DNA of 64,000 bases from NCBI GenBank assembly GCA_032158295.1, contig CM063262.1, forward strand, positions 8,093,394 through 8,157,393, given 5' to 3'. A model generated the notes under the pieces. It had not been told where the DNA came from. It did not search any database and worked only from the letters and a program-made list of their open reading frames with translations. This DNA comes from Pycnopodia helianthoides. Its lineage: Eukaryota; Echinodermata; Asteroidea; Forcipulatida; Asteriidae. The translations under genes were made by a program, and so were the position numbers. Position 1 is the stretch's first letter. Every line of letters starts with the position of its first letter. Below, in pieces: positions 32,421 to 43,164 of the stretch.

Positions 32421-32839
32421 CTTTTGAACCACCTCAATCGGTTATTTGGCAGAAAATCAAACGGTTAACCCTCAAAACCAAAATAGAAAAGAAATTTATG
32501 AAATCTCTTTATTTACTCTACTACGGTGAACCGTGTAGACTTGGTTTCAAGCCTGCGATCGTGGCTTTTAGTCTACTTGATGGCCAATACATTATTGGGC
32601 CAAATAGCGCACATTGTTAGATTGGCCCATGATAGCTTATCTGTGGGGGCGTTTCTCGTGCCTGATACAGAGGAATAACCGCAATATCAGACTTGAAATC
32701 AAGTCTATGAATGGTGTAAGTCTATGAATGGTGTAATGGTTAAGAGATACGCTTAACAAGTCAAATGTCTTGAACCTAAATGGAGTTCAGGAGAGACAAA
32801 ATGCTCGTGTTTTTTTTTTTTCTTTCTTATTTTTATCAC

Positions 32840-33290
32840 CTTCCTCGACAAACAATGAATGTTCATTGCTTATAACCATTCTTTCATTTTTCAATCCCAT
32901 TGTTTCTATTCTCTTATTACTTATTTTGTATTAATGCTCACAACATAATACCACCCCCAACAAAAGAATTACACAAATTTCAACAACAAAAATAATGCCT
33001 GTGTGTGTTCTTTTGTGTTCAAACGCTCTACTCGGCAAGGAATAGTCATTTACTGTCAAAGCACAATCATAGTCAGCCCCCCCCCCCCGACAAAAACATC
33101 CTCACTGCTTCGAATTGTGTATTAACGCCGTTTTCAGCAATACATGAACATTGGCTGTCTCTGAACATTCTTAGTCAGCCCCCCCCCCTCCACACCCACA
33201 AAAACATCCTCGCTGATTTGAATTTTGTTTTAACGCTCTACTCAGCGATGAATGGCAATCACTGTCTTTGGACATTCATAGTCATTTTAA
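32840..33290 (+). repeat. diverged tandem repeat, unit about 110 bp
   Basis: Recurring blocks in the same order are AACGCTCTACTC(A/G)GC, ATGAATGG or a variant, CACTGTCT, ACATTCATAGTCA, a run of 9-12 C, ACAAAAACATCCTC and GAATT(G/T)TGT. Copies lie at about 33,013-33,118, 33,119-33,232 and a partial one at 33,233-33,290; a more diverged one probably lies at 32,840-33,012. No conserved reading frame is seen. Confidence 0.6.
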
Positions 33291-33342
33291 AGCCTTATTT
33301 TGTAATGTTTAACCAAAAAATTCACGCTTAAAAAATTTCAGA

Positions 33343-33546
33343 CAATCCCGGCCATATCTCGTTGGGCCCCCCTGCCCCCTTTCAATGTTGAATCACATTG
33401 TTGCACGGTCTTCTGCGTTCCAGACAACATTGAGCGGGGGGACGGGGGACGGGGGAGAGAATGTTTATTGTGAGACAGGGAATGGTTATTGTATGGTTAT
33501 TTTAACGTTATAGGAACGGGTGGCCCAAGCATTTTGGCCGGGATTG
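33343..33546. mobile_element. MITE with CAATCCCGGCC termini
   Basis: Terminal inverted repeats CAATCCCGGCC (33,343-33,353) and GGCCGGGATTG (33,536-33,546) are perfect over 11 bp and continue imperfectly to about 25 bp (CTTGGGCC/GGCCCAAG region). The interior of about 180 bp is G-rich and has no ORF. Confidence 0.7.
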
Positions 33547-33927
33547 TAGCATCTTTAACAACACTTTGGTGTATTAATCCTCCTACTTAATACTTTTTCC
33601 AGCAAAATGACAAACTTTTTCAAACCATTCAACTGCACAAGTTGGGTACAGTGACAACTATGCACAGAACTATCTATGCACCAAGTATGCATTCACCACA
33701 TATAGACCTCATGGGTATGTCATTTCATCATCGTTTTCACGAAGAGCCACATATCTTTTATTGACAAATTATTGACTATTACAGGAAGGGGCCTTTATCT
33801 CAATAAATGAATTTTATGTTTTCATGAACAGCCATCGGCCCCGAAAATGCTTTGCAATACGTTGTAACAGAAGAGTGTAAAATGTAGCAAAAGTTGTTTT
33901 TCACGTTTCACGCACAGCCACCTATCT

Positions 33928-33978
33928 TCGCGCGCGCGTGATCACGTGACTCGCGTGCGCGTGATCACGTGACATGCG
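33928..33978. repeat. tandem GTGATCACGTGAC palindromic motif
   Basis: Two copies of GCGTGATCACGTGAC lie about 23 bp apart in CG-alternating sequence (CGCGCGCGC and CGCGTGCGC). Each contains the palindrome GTGATCAC overlapping the E-box CACGTG. No adjacent promoter is evident. Confidence 0.7.
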
Positions 33979-33984
33979 CGCCCC

Positions 33985-34860
33985 TTTCCTATGTTTAATA
34001 CGTTTTTCATCTGGACTAGTGATGAAGCGAGCCTCATATCATTCATTAACCACATTAATTCCTTCCACAGGACCATCAAATTCACGAATGAATACTCGAC
34101 CAAGGACACCCATTTTGCATCGTTTGTAGACAACACATCAGGGAATCTGACTCCTTTACCAGCCATACAGGTGGTACCACAAGGGGTCATGTCACCTGCA
34201 CCACAACTAATCTAATCTATCTAATATCTTGCAGACTTTGTGGTGTTCAATATAAAGGTGAAACAAGAACTACACTGAAGAGGCCTTTCTACGGCCACAG
34301 ATCCACAGTCAACACCCAAAAGCTGGATACACCTGTAGGACACCACTTCAATCTTCCTAACCACTCCATTTTTGACATGAATTTACAGGGCATTGAGGCA
34401 CTAGGTAACTCCACAGAGACTGTCCGTCTGAGTAGGGAGAAATTGTGGATAAGGCGCATAAAGACCATTCAACCCCATGGTTTGAACATCCAAGAAGGAA
34501 ATGACTAATAACCCTTTGTCTTTGCCTTCTCCCTTTCCCCCACAGATATCCATATTTTTAGTCTGCCCTATTAACTAATTATTCACTTTTCTTCCAACCT
34601 TTCATTTTGTCCTTTGTGTTTCCAACTTCTTGTGGTCTAGCCATCCCCTTCCCTCCAACCCCCCCCCCTTTGTCTCCATAATCCCTGCTTACCCCCTACT
34701 CTTTCTGAATGCTTCTTGCTTTTCTCCACTCTCTCTATTCATGTGTTTCCACTTGACTGCTTTTGTCCCCCTTGTATGCATGTATGTGTGTTGTCTTGTC
34801 ATTAAATTAACCTTCGAGAAAGACTCTGCTAGGGTCGAAAAGTCAGGCCACTAACTAATT
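33985..34860 (+). mobile_element. Penelope-like element fragment (RT end plus GIY-YIG endonuclease)
   Basis: Frame 33,991-34,215 shows FFIWTSDEASLISFINHINS followed by FHRTIKFTNEYS, the C-terminal RT region of Penelope-like elements. A second frame from about 34,186 to the TAA at 34,505-34,507 reads NLIYLISCRLCGVQYKGET, then LKRPFYGHRS, PVGHHFNLPNHS, REKLWIRRI and GLN, a GIY-YIG (Uri-type) endonuclease. The RT-to-endonuclease distance is far shorter than in complete elements, so there is an internal deletion as well as a frameshift. The 3' tail contains CTTCGAGAAAGACTCTGCTA followed by GGGTCGAAA (about 34,812-34,840), a sequence I associate with Penelope 3' ends. Confidence 0.85.
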
Positions 34861-35189
34861 CTTTTCATTTATACTACAGGTCCTTTTGGTTGGTAAGCAG
34901 TTTGCAACAGCTAATTCTAATTTCTCACGTTATCCAGTGAGGTGTTTAAGTAGGTCATCTCACTTTTTAGTTTTCACGAAGAGCCACATATCTTTGACTA
35001 ATTACTTATCTACAGAAATGAGTTAGTCAATGGAGAGGTTAAACTTATACAGAATTATATGATAGGTTTTTAACTGCAAACCGTGGCTTTAGTATTGCAG
35101 ATTTTGCAGTTTTAAGCCAAACATAGCGTAAAATGTAAATCTCAAATAAGCATTTGGACATAAGTGGCTCTCCGTGAAAACGGTGACGA

Positions 35190-36140
35190 TTTGAGGAGGT
35201 TGTCCTCACCTACATTGTAGAGGTCAAAAGGAGGTTGTTCATTGGCCAATCCTGTGCAACATGTATACAAATCTATGCGTTTCAATTGTTCCATCGTCTG
35301 TTTACCTCTAAGATGGTGGCTGGATGACGTCAATGCATAAGTCTATTGCAGGCTGTCATAGTTCATCTTTCATTCAAAACCATTGTAAAAAACCATTGTA
35401 AGATATTGAATGGTCAGACAATAGGAGGGTTGACCATAAAGTGTGTACATACACTGTATGTACAGATTGTAGATGTATTCACCACATGATGTCATATTGC
35501 AGGCTGGCATAGTTTGATGATATTGAATAGGCAGACAGTAGGAGGGTTACGGCATAACTAGAAACAAGGACCAGTCAAATTTGATGCTATTACATGCACA
35601 TACCTTGTATCCTAATGTTGTTCTCAGCAGTTAGTCCACCAATTCCATCCCATCTTCATTATTGCTGCATAGGTTTACCTGGAATAACACATATCAATTT
35701 AATAATTAGAGTCTACATGTATAAGAGGAGCATTTTTAGTGAAAAGAGTTACACTTGGATGCAGTATACTTAGTAAACAGCATTCAAACCAGGATGTAAT
35801 TGCATGTATAGCGTATGACATTTTATGATAAGAATATGAAGCCTTTATGGCATGGGGTCTAGTGCCTGCTTTCGGGCTCCAGTACAATTTTTAACCATTA
35901 GATGCTCTCTAGTGCAATCTATGCTCTCTGGTGCAATCTACATGTAGAAAATTTACACTTTATTTTTTACCTCGTTTAGCTTAGTGATTTTTGCATAAGT
36001 ATAGTGTGAGGCATTTTACAAGCATACAAGAACAACAAGCAAACACAAAGCCTCTACGGTGTGTGCTCCAGGGCAAGCTATAGGGCCAAGGGAACATGCA
36101 GTCTAGGACATCCCAGAGGCGTTTTACACATTATTTTTAC
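35190..36140. other. intergenic DNA with no supported feature
   Basis: Moderately AT-rich, with short repeats of ATTGAATGGTCAGACA/ATTGAATAGGCAGACAGT followed by GTAGGAGGGTT near 35,407 and 35,523. No gene is seen. Confidence 0.35.
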
Positions 36141-36194
36141 TTTGTTTAAAATTGATATCTTGCTTTATTTGCCTTTTATTGATTTTTTTTCCAG

Positions 36195-36881
36195 TTGAAA
36201 ATAAGGGGGAGTGTGCACCCAGTGGCCCCCTCCTTAAATCCTCCTCTGTTTATTTTAAACAAACACCAGAACAGAAGACTATAGTTAATCGCCCTGTATG
36301 TCAAGTTAGACTGCGACGTTTCACATTTTTTACTCCGAGTGACATGGTATTTAAAATATCAAATACGGCTTTATACAATACAGTAAATAGTACAATTTAT
36401 CAACTCCAAAAAAAAACTTAAGTTGTCAGACTTTGTTTTACATAATGGTCTACATGGTAGGGTATATGGATCACTATTGCGATCAATAGGTAATGTCCAT
36501 CTGCTAAGACATGGCCAACACCTTATGACAATGGTGGTATTTTTGGATGACCTAATGAATCTTACATCATCCACCGATGAGACTGTTGTAAGGGACGCCA
36601 TGAGGGTGGTGTCCTTGCTGCTGTCAATTGGTAAGATGGTAAAATCTAATAGCAAGACTATTTTTAAAATTGTAAGATGGTTTGACAAGTCTTTTTATTT
36701 GCAAGATTTTTATGTGCCCGCAGACTGTTTGGTGGTACACATACTCGCAATTATATTTCGCCAATTCCGGAGAGACTCACCCTGTAGATTGTCCCTTGTG
36801 CTGCAACCTGATCCACCCTTTGAAGCTAATAGAATGACCCTCATTAGCATATCAAAAGTTCTTTGGAAAAGAGTGTAGTGA
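36195..36881 (+). pseudogene. unidentified coding-like segment, two frames, upstream of the DIRS element
   Basis: An acceptor-like TTTTTTTTCCAG ends at about 36,195. From there one frame runs to a TAA at 36,419-36,421 (with CQVRLRRFTFFTPSDMVFKI). A second frame runs from about 36,420 to 36,878 (with HGLHGRVYGSLLRS, LLRHGQHLMTMVVFLDDLMN and ADCLVVHILAIIFRQFRRD). The switch falls in an A9 run (about 36,410-36,418), consistent with one frameshift in a roughly 225-residue reading. The product looks like a real protein (amphipathic helices, few rare residues), but I do not recognise it. It could be an extra 5' ORF of the retrotransposon or an unrelated insertion. Confidence 0.35.
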
Positions 36882-36974
36882 AGGTGCGTTCTCCCCAGAA
36901 ATCTTGTGTGCAGTCTGATCACATCGTTGCGTTCTTTACCGGGATTTTCTATTTCAACAAGTTTTTTTCTTCAC

Positions 36975-38327
36975 TATGCCTAAAACTCGTCCAAGATTTT
37001 CTTCTGCGCCAGCTTTGGTGTCACGACCTCCCGACGATGAAGAACCACATTCTCCAGAAGAGGATGCTAGCCTTGACCACCAAGGAGATTGTTTTCACCA
37101 GTGAGGTAGGGGCAGGATTTACCTCAGCCGGGGTGAACATGAACTTAACAGAGCAACCTATGCTCCTTCGTGGGCTGATGGTTTTTCAGGTAGCAGGTTT
37201 TCATGCCCAAAACCTCCACCTTGAAACATGACTCCAGGCCCTTCACAGCCAAAACCTACAAGTGCCTCAACTCAACCAATGCAAGATGCTCCGTTATCTA
37301 CTTGGTTCCAGCCTGGAATTCAACAACCAAGAGCTCCATGGGGTGGTGCACATCAATATCCAGCTACACCGGTCATGCCACCACAACCATCATGATACAT
37401 GTACAACCATGACAACCATCATTTTTGTATAATCAATGGGGTATTCGGATGCAGTATTTTCCTCAAAAGTACATGCAACAGCCGTCACCCCAGCCTGCTC
37501 CGTCGGGCCATGGGCATGTACAGCGTCACGACATAACCCTGCTGCAAGCTGCAACATCACAGGGCGGGAACATCAAATGCATAACGGTCAGCAGTGACGA
37601 TGAGACAGACACAGTTTCTACTGTTCAAACTGAGAAACACACGTTTCGTATTCCTTACAAAAAAGACACTGAAAACCCAATTTCTGAGAAAGTGTTACAA
37701 TGGTGGGAGGAATTAAGGACCCATAAACTACATGTATCAACAGAGGACTATGAGGAAGAAGTTTCTCCCTACTCTGTCCCTGTGGAACAGGAAAAAAAAT
37801 TTCTTGGCACCAGAACTTCCTTCGGGGTTGAAAAAGGTCTTCAAGCAAGTCAACTCTACACTTGTATGTAGTGATGATAAACTGAAGATTTCTCATAATC
37901 ATGTTCTAAATGCATCCAAACCTTTATTTAGGCTTTTTGATGCAGTTACTGACACGGAATGCCCGAATGAGGTTTCTAAAGAACTTATTCAAGAACATTT
38001 ATCTTCGGCTATCATCTTATTGGGTTCAGCTAGCCAAGCACTTGCTTTGTCGAGACAACATACCTTTGATGATGTTGTGGATATGAAATTTGATGTCCTC
38101 AAGAAGAATCCCTCTTCTTTGGGTGAAATGTTCGGCTCTTCTCTTATGAAAGACATTGAGGATACAGAAAAGGCAAACAATCTCGCCTCCAAAGTTACAA
38201 GTGGCAGATCCCAACAGTCTACTTCGTCTTTTTCTAAAGACAGACATTTCACACCATACCAATCTGCTTCCAGATCTTTCAGAGCTCGTCGCCCATCGAG
38301 AGGAGCTTACTATATATACATGTACTA
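36975..38327 (+). pseudogene. DIRS-like gag, broken
   Basis: It starts MPKTRPRFSSAPALVSRPPD and stops at 37,103. A Pro/Gln-rich stretch follows (PGPSQPKPTSAS; later QQPSPQPAPSGHGHVQR). The best block begins ENPISEKVLQWWEELRTH in one frame and continues PELPSGLKKVFKQVNSTL, ASKPLFRLFDAV, LGSASQALALSRQ and MFGSSLMKDIED in another. The frame change occurs in an A8 run at about 37,791-37,798. The C-terminus is Ser/Arg-rich (SFRARRPSRGAYY), a nucleocapsid-like basic tail. These blocks fit DIRS-type gag. Confidence 0.75.
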
Positions 38328-38490
38328 GTAAGAACTTTCAGCCATCTAAGGATATCCAGAGATCACGTTTTCAAAAAACAACTCAGAACAACTCGGATAA
38401 ATCAAGTTAAAAAAACTAGAGCACACACCCTCGATTTGCAAGGATTTTACTACTTGTACTTCAGCATCTTCTGTACCCCTGGCTGGTCGT

Positions 38491-39474
38491 TTGAAATTCT
38501 TCACTCATTATTGGAATTTTCTGACTCAAGACTCTTGGATTCTTTCAACATTACACGGACTCCGTATTAATTTCATCTCCACTCCAGTTCAATCCACTAT
38601 TCCAGTTACTCGTGCTCAGTCTAAGGCACATGCAGCTTCTATTATTGTCTCAGAGGTACAGAAGATGCTCGATAAAGGAGCAGTAACCGTTGATCAAGCA
38701 GTTCAAGGGCAATTTATTTAGTTTACATTATTTTTAGTGCCTAAATCTACAGGGGATCTTCGTCCAGTCATCAATTTGCATCCACTCAATATATTTGTTC
38801 AATATCAACATTTTAAAATGGAGAACATTTCTTCTGTTAAAGACTTATTATCTCCCAGTGATTGGATGTGTAAACTAGATCTTAAAGATGCTTATTTCTT
38901 AGTTCCGATCAACTTCGAACGTAGAAAATTTCTCTGTTTTTGCTGGAATGATGTCCTTTATCAGTTTACTTGTCTTCCTTTTGGTTTGTGTAGTGCTCCT
39001 CAGGTTTTTACAAAAATCTTAAAGCCAGTAGCCTGTCATCTCAGGGAAAGTGCCATCTGCTGTATTTTCTATCTTGATGATATTCTCATTCTTGGGACTT
39101 CAATTCAGGAATGTACGACGAACACAAAAGTGGCAACCAATCTTCTTCAGAGTCTCAGCTTCATGATCAACATGGACAAGTCTCAGTTCATTCCTACTCA
39201 GCAGATTTCTTACCTTGGATTTGTAATCGATTCAGTAGACATGACTCTATCTTTAAGCCAGGAAAAGATTTTAAAAATCATCAGTCATTGCCAGAATAAT
39301 TTAGAGGCCAGAAAAGTTACAGTCCGACAACTCTCCAGTCTGCTGGGCAGACTCTCCAGTCTGCTGGGCAGACTATCAGAACCTACAAGAAGACAAAATC
39401 TCATCTCTCCATCGAGAGAACAGTTACGAAGCTCGAGTGACACTTTCGAAAGAGTCTTTAGCAGAACAATGTAA
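38491..39474 (+). pseudogene. DIRS-like reverse transcriptase with an in-frame stop
   Basis: The reading begins about FFTHYWNFLTQDSWIL, continues KMLDKGAVTVDQAVQGQFI, meets a TAG at 38,719-38,721, and resumes in the same frame as FLVPKSTGDLRPVINLHPLN. RT blocks follow: KLDLKDAYFLVPI (first catalytic Asp), FTCLPFGLCSAPQVFTKIL, FYLDDILILG (YLDD catalytic pair, residues 112-115 of the downstream part) and SYLGFVID. Near 39,335-39,375 a 24-bp tandem duplication repeats the residues LSSLLGR. Apart from the single stop the domain is intact. Confidence 0.88.
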
Positions 39475-40212
39475 AAACATGGATTACATGTCTTCAGGCC
39501 TGGAACGGTCGGGGAATTCTACGCCTGTCACCAGATCTGACTATACAAACCGACGCATCTATGAGCGGATGGGGTGCATGCATCGATCAATCAGAGATAG
39601 GTGGCCGCTGGACACCCCTGGAACAGTCTCATCACATCAACTTCCTCAAACTATTGGCAGTATGGTATCCAAGCCTCCCTCGGCGAGAAGAGAGACTTTT
39701 TAGTTCTTCTTCAGATGGACAGTTCTGCGGCCATTTCTTACATCAATCATCAAGGCGGAACACACTCAACACTGATGTCTCAGTTAGCTGTCAAAATCTG
39801 GGTATGGTGTCTCGAAAGAAACATCACACTAGCAGCACAACATATCCCCGGGTGGGTCTCAGAACATCACAGCAGACAGAATGTCTTGAATTTTCAACGA
39901 CAGGACAGAATGGCAACTTCTTCCGGGGATATTCCAAACAATTATGGATGTCATGAACTTTGTTCCAGCAGTAGACCTTTTTGCGTCCCGCCTGAACACT
40001 TGACTGCCAATGTTTGTGTCATGGCAACCAGACCCAATGGCCTGGAGAGTCAATACTGTCTTGCTGAATTGGAGGGACATAAAAGGTTATGTTTTCCCCC
40101 CATTTATACTTCTGCAAAAATGTCTTCAGAAAATCAGCAGGGAAGAGGCTACCGTAATACTTATCGCCCCAGTATGGAAAACACAGTCCAGATCCCAGGC
40201 TTCTGGAACTAG
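39475..40212 (+). pseudogene. DIRS-like RNase H and following region, frameshifted
   Basis: The frame starting at 39,561 reads SGWGACIDQSEIGGRWTPLE, then HHINFLKLLA. The homologous reading continues in another frame from about 39,700 as MDSSAAISYINHQGGTHS, then LAVKIWVWCLERNITLAAQH and IPGWVSEHHS, the RNase H core with catalytic Asp in MDSS. A further block in a third frame (from about 39,975) reads VDLFASRL, a stop, then FVSWQPDPMAWRVN, NWRDIKGYVFPPFILL and APVWKTQ, the segment that usually joins RNase H to the recombinase. At least two frameshifts and one stop are present. Confidence 0.82.
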
Positions 40213-40293
40213 CTGTACAAATTCCACGCCTCCTCCCTTCTTCAACTTCCCCACGATCGATCGCAAATACATCCACTGAGCGACAATCTCCAG

Positions 40294-41355
40294 TTGGCCG
40301 CATGGAAGTTATCAGGGCGACTCTCGCTACAGAGGGACTTTCGCAGACAGTGTCAGATACAATCCTCCATTCCTGGAGACTACAGTCTAATAAACAATAC
40401 AACTCAGCATGGAGAAAAATGGGCAAGCTGGTGTTTACAGAGAGACCTGGATCCCATTCAAACTACTAAAGAATTTTTTTTTAAATTTCTGCAACAACTT
40501 TTCAAAGAAGGTCGTTTATTCAGAACGATTAATGTCTATCGTTCAGCTATCTCATCAACACACTCGCTCTTTGATAATTTACCAATCGGTCAACATCGCT
40601 TGGTGAAACGATTCTTCACAGGTCTCCTTAGTCTTCGTCCACCACGACCAAAGTACACGTTGACTTGGGATGTTGAAAAAGTACTAAGATATATAAAAAC
40701 TCTTCCTGACTACCGTCGCTTATCAATGAAGCAGCTTACCATTAAATTGGCTATGCTTGTGGTACTAGTTACCGCAAGTTGCAGAGCTGCTCTAACAGCC
40801 ATAGATGTCAATCATATGACTAGATCTGCAGATGGAAAATACACCTTCTTATTGGTAAAACCTTCAAAATGTGTTTCGATCAGTAAAGCCTTCCATCAGA
40901 TTGAGATTTCTAAGTTTCAGCTAAGTAGAAATCTATGTCCAGTCCGCACATTTGAGGAGTATCTTCAGAGAACCAAACATTACAGAGGTAATAGTCCTTC
41001 CAAAATGACCCAGCTCTTCCTCTCGCATTCCAAACCGATTCATCCTGTAGTTCTATCGACAATTTCAATGTGGTTAAAAGACATTATGTCTCAAGTAGAG
41101 GTTGACATGACATGTTTCAAAGCACATTCAACTAGGAGTGCAAGCACTTCAGCCGCATGTCGTGCTGGAGTTTCAATGACCGACATTTTAAAGACAGCAG
41201 ACTGGTCTTCAGCTGCTACCTTTGCAATCTTCTACAACAGACAACTTCCTCCGTCAAACTTTGGAAATACTGTGCTGTCAGTATGGAATTTTAAAGACAA
41301 TGTAGGAGAGACTCAGTGGATGAACATGCCTTGCAGTATACACAGTGGATCCTAA
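40294..41355 (+). CDS. DIRS-like tyrosine recombinase, intact ORF
   Basis: An open frame of 353 codons. The N-terminal core-binding part holds EKWASWCLQRDLDP and TINVYRSAISSTH. The catalytic part shows Arg164 (ASCRAALTAIDV), His278 and Arg281 in AHSTRSAS, Trp304 in TADWSSAATF and Tyr314 in IFYNR, so the R-H-R-W-Y set of tyrosine recombinases is complete. In the family this enzyme inserts a circular DNA intermediate without target duplication. It overlaps the RNase H tail in another frame at its start. It is the only undamaged gene of the element. The true start may be later than the first ATG. Confidence 0.85.
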   Translation: MAAWKLSGRLSLQRDFRRQCQIQSSIPGDYSLINNTTQHGEKWASWCLQRDLDPIQTTKEFFFKFLQQLFKEGRLFRTINVYRSAISSTHSLFDNLPIGQHRLVKRFFTGLLSLRPPRPKYTLTWDVEKVLRYIKTLPDYRRLSMKQLTIKLAMLVVLVTASCRAALTAIDVNHMTRSADGKYTFLLVKPSKCVSISKAFHQIEISKFQLSRNLCPVRTFEEYLQRTKHYRGNSPSKMTQLFLSHSKPIHPVVLSTISMWLKDIMSQVEVDMTCFKAHSTRSASTSAACRAGVSMTDILKTADWSSAATFAIFYNRQLPPSNFGNTVLSVWNFKDNVGETQWMNMPCSIHSGS

Positions 41356-41399
41356 GTCCAACACTCAGCTTTTACTAGCAATTTTACTTTTCCAACAAT

Positions 41400-43160
41400 A
41401 TGGTACAATTTTTATAGCCACAAACTACATTAAACTAAAGTATTTGAAAAAACAAAATCGCACACAATTATAGTTTGGACCAACTTGGTCCAGGCAGTTC
41501 AATGCGTGAGACTTGCACACAGTCTATAAAGAATTTATAGAAGGTAGAACTATTTTAGTCATACCTGTACATTTGTATGTTTACAGCAATAAAATTGTGT
41601 AGTCTTGTTTATACTCACAAGGTGTCGTCAAAGTCGAAGTCACAAAACGTTTGAGTCTTGATGATCATCTTAGTTTCCCCATATCTTCAGTACTGATCTA
41701 AGAATGAGACAACACAAAATACTGCTATTCAGAGGATTCTTAAAACTTCCCTAGTAAATAAAAGTATACAAAATGCAATAAATTTGTAATAGTAAAGTGA
41801 GTTATTACACCTTAACTCTCCTTGCGTCTGATCATTCAATATCATCCACTATAGTTTAAAATGAAGGGAACGATTTCCCTTCTATCGCATCTCATTTTGC
41901 GATGCAATTTTACAATGTGCATCGCACAATTTGCGATACAAGTGTTACAAAATTGTTAAGTTATACAAATAACTTTGCAACACACAGTTTGACAAGAAAA
42001 ACGGTTTGACAAGTCTTGATATTTGCTAGATTTAATGTGGCCGCGATCGCGATTGTTTATTTCCAGTAAAACACGCATGCTCAAATTAGTCTGGCTCTCT
42101 CCTCCATGTTCCATACATGCCATACAACAATACGAAAATGAGTAGAGAAACACACAACTCGAATTTCCACGATCGAAGAAGACGCGCAGTGTAGTCTAAT
42201 TTCAACCTTGTCCCTGTTATATTTCATGCAAAATTATAACCTCGTTCTCATAAACACATCACTCTCGCCACACAATTTTTTTCCCAATGTGCATCGACCG
42301 ATCATTAAATAGCATGGGCAGACCTATATTTTGGTAAAATACTTTGGAAAAATACGACCCAATAACAATTGCTTATCACTAGGCCGGGCATACATGTAAG
42401 TTCAAACGATTTGGTGTTAAGTTACTTTAGAGTGGAGGATATTGGAGAATTCTTGAAAATTTGGGGCCGAAGACAAAGCTGGGATGGATTTTGTGTCGGT
42501 ATAGAATGCAAGTCCTACAACTTATGTAGACAAGAACAGACTAAGTGGATTTTTGTTTGACCGCTACTTGTCAAAGCACAAACTTGCAGCATGCAAAAGA
42601 TATTTAAAAAGTTGCCTTAATTACCTTATACCCTCATGTGTTATAGAAATTTACTAAACACATACATGTACTCGTACAACTTTATCCAAGACTCCCAGCA
42701 TGCTGCTTTCAATCTAAAAAAAGGAAAAAAATTAAGCATATTACTAACTTACATTTAAATGAATAGCCGATATGCATGTCCCAATGTGCATGATCGGCGT
42801 GCAAAGGATTCTGGGTGAAATCCGAGGCAAAGCAACACCAGCAACCATCATAGTGCACTGATTTTGAAGCAATGCGGTACGCAACTTAAACCTGGCATAG
42901 TGTAAACTACAACATGGCGTCTCTCTTGGCAGCTTGATTTATGTTTTAAATGTAACTCGGCTTCCCAAGATGCATTGTGGTATATTTTTAAGATGTTGCT
43001 TGTGCATGTGGGCTTTTGTTCAGGAGAGCATGATTGATGATACTTTTTCTTCTGATCATGTTGGTATACCTGATACATGTACATGTTGTATAGCTCTGCA
43101 GAATCAAGTAAGCTTTCAAACTCTGGCAAAACTAAGGCTTATTATTTGATGCTTTCGATT
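41400..43160. other. 3' flank of DIRS and intergenic DNA
   Basis: A small palindrome GGACCAACTTGGTCC lies at about 41,477-41,491, possibly within the retrotransposon 3' end. The rest has no supported gene. Short repeated words such as TTTGACAAG(A/T) and GCGATGCA/GCGATACA occur at 41,890-42,020. Confidence 0.3.
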
Positions 43161-43164
43161 AAAA

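Larger units (their letters stand above)
33739..35182. repeat. three copies of a TTCACGAAGAGCCACATATC motif around the Penelope fragment
   Basis: TTTTCACGAAGAGCCACATA occurs at about 33,737 and about 34,972 in direct orientation. An inverted, slightly diverged copy (AAGTGGCTCTCCGTGAAAA) is at about 35,162-35,180. The direct pair flanks the Penelope-like remnant and may mark its pseudo-LTR-like ends or an older host repeat. Confidence 0.6.
36885..41400 (+). mobile_element. DIRS-like tyrosine-recombinase retrotransposon, decayed
   Basis: In order there are gag (from ATG 36,975), reverse transcriptase, RNase H and a tyrosine recombinase, the arrangement of DIRS1-group retrotransposons, which integrate through a recombinase instead of a DDE integrase. 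Gag, RT and RNase H each carry frameshifts or stops; the recombinase does not. I could not find the inverted terminal repeats or the internal complementary region expected of the group, so both ends are approximate. All genes are co-oriented. Confidence 0.9.

Noticed and set aside
32704..32765. tRNA-derived SINE remnant (GTAATGGTTAAGAGATACGC ... CTTGAACC)
   Set aside because: A-box-like and B-box-like words are present but diverged, and the start is a 17-bp tandem duplication (CTATGAATGGTGTAAG/T). Evidence is too thin.
36885..41600. Inverted terminal repeats of the DIRS element
   Set aside because: I compared the sequence before the gag with the sequence after the recombinase and found no convincing complementarity. 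The ends may be truncated, so boundaries are left approximate.
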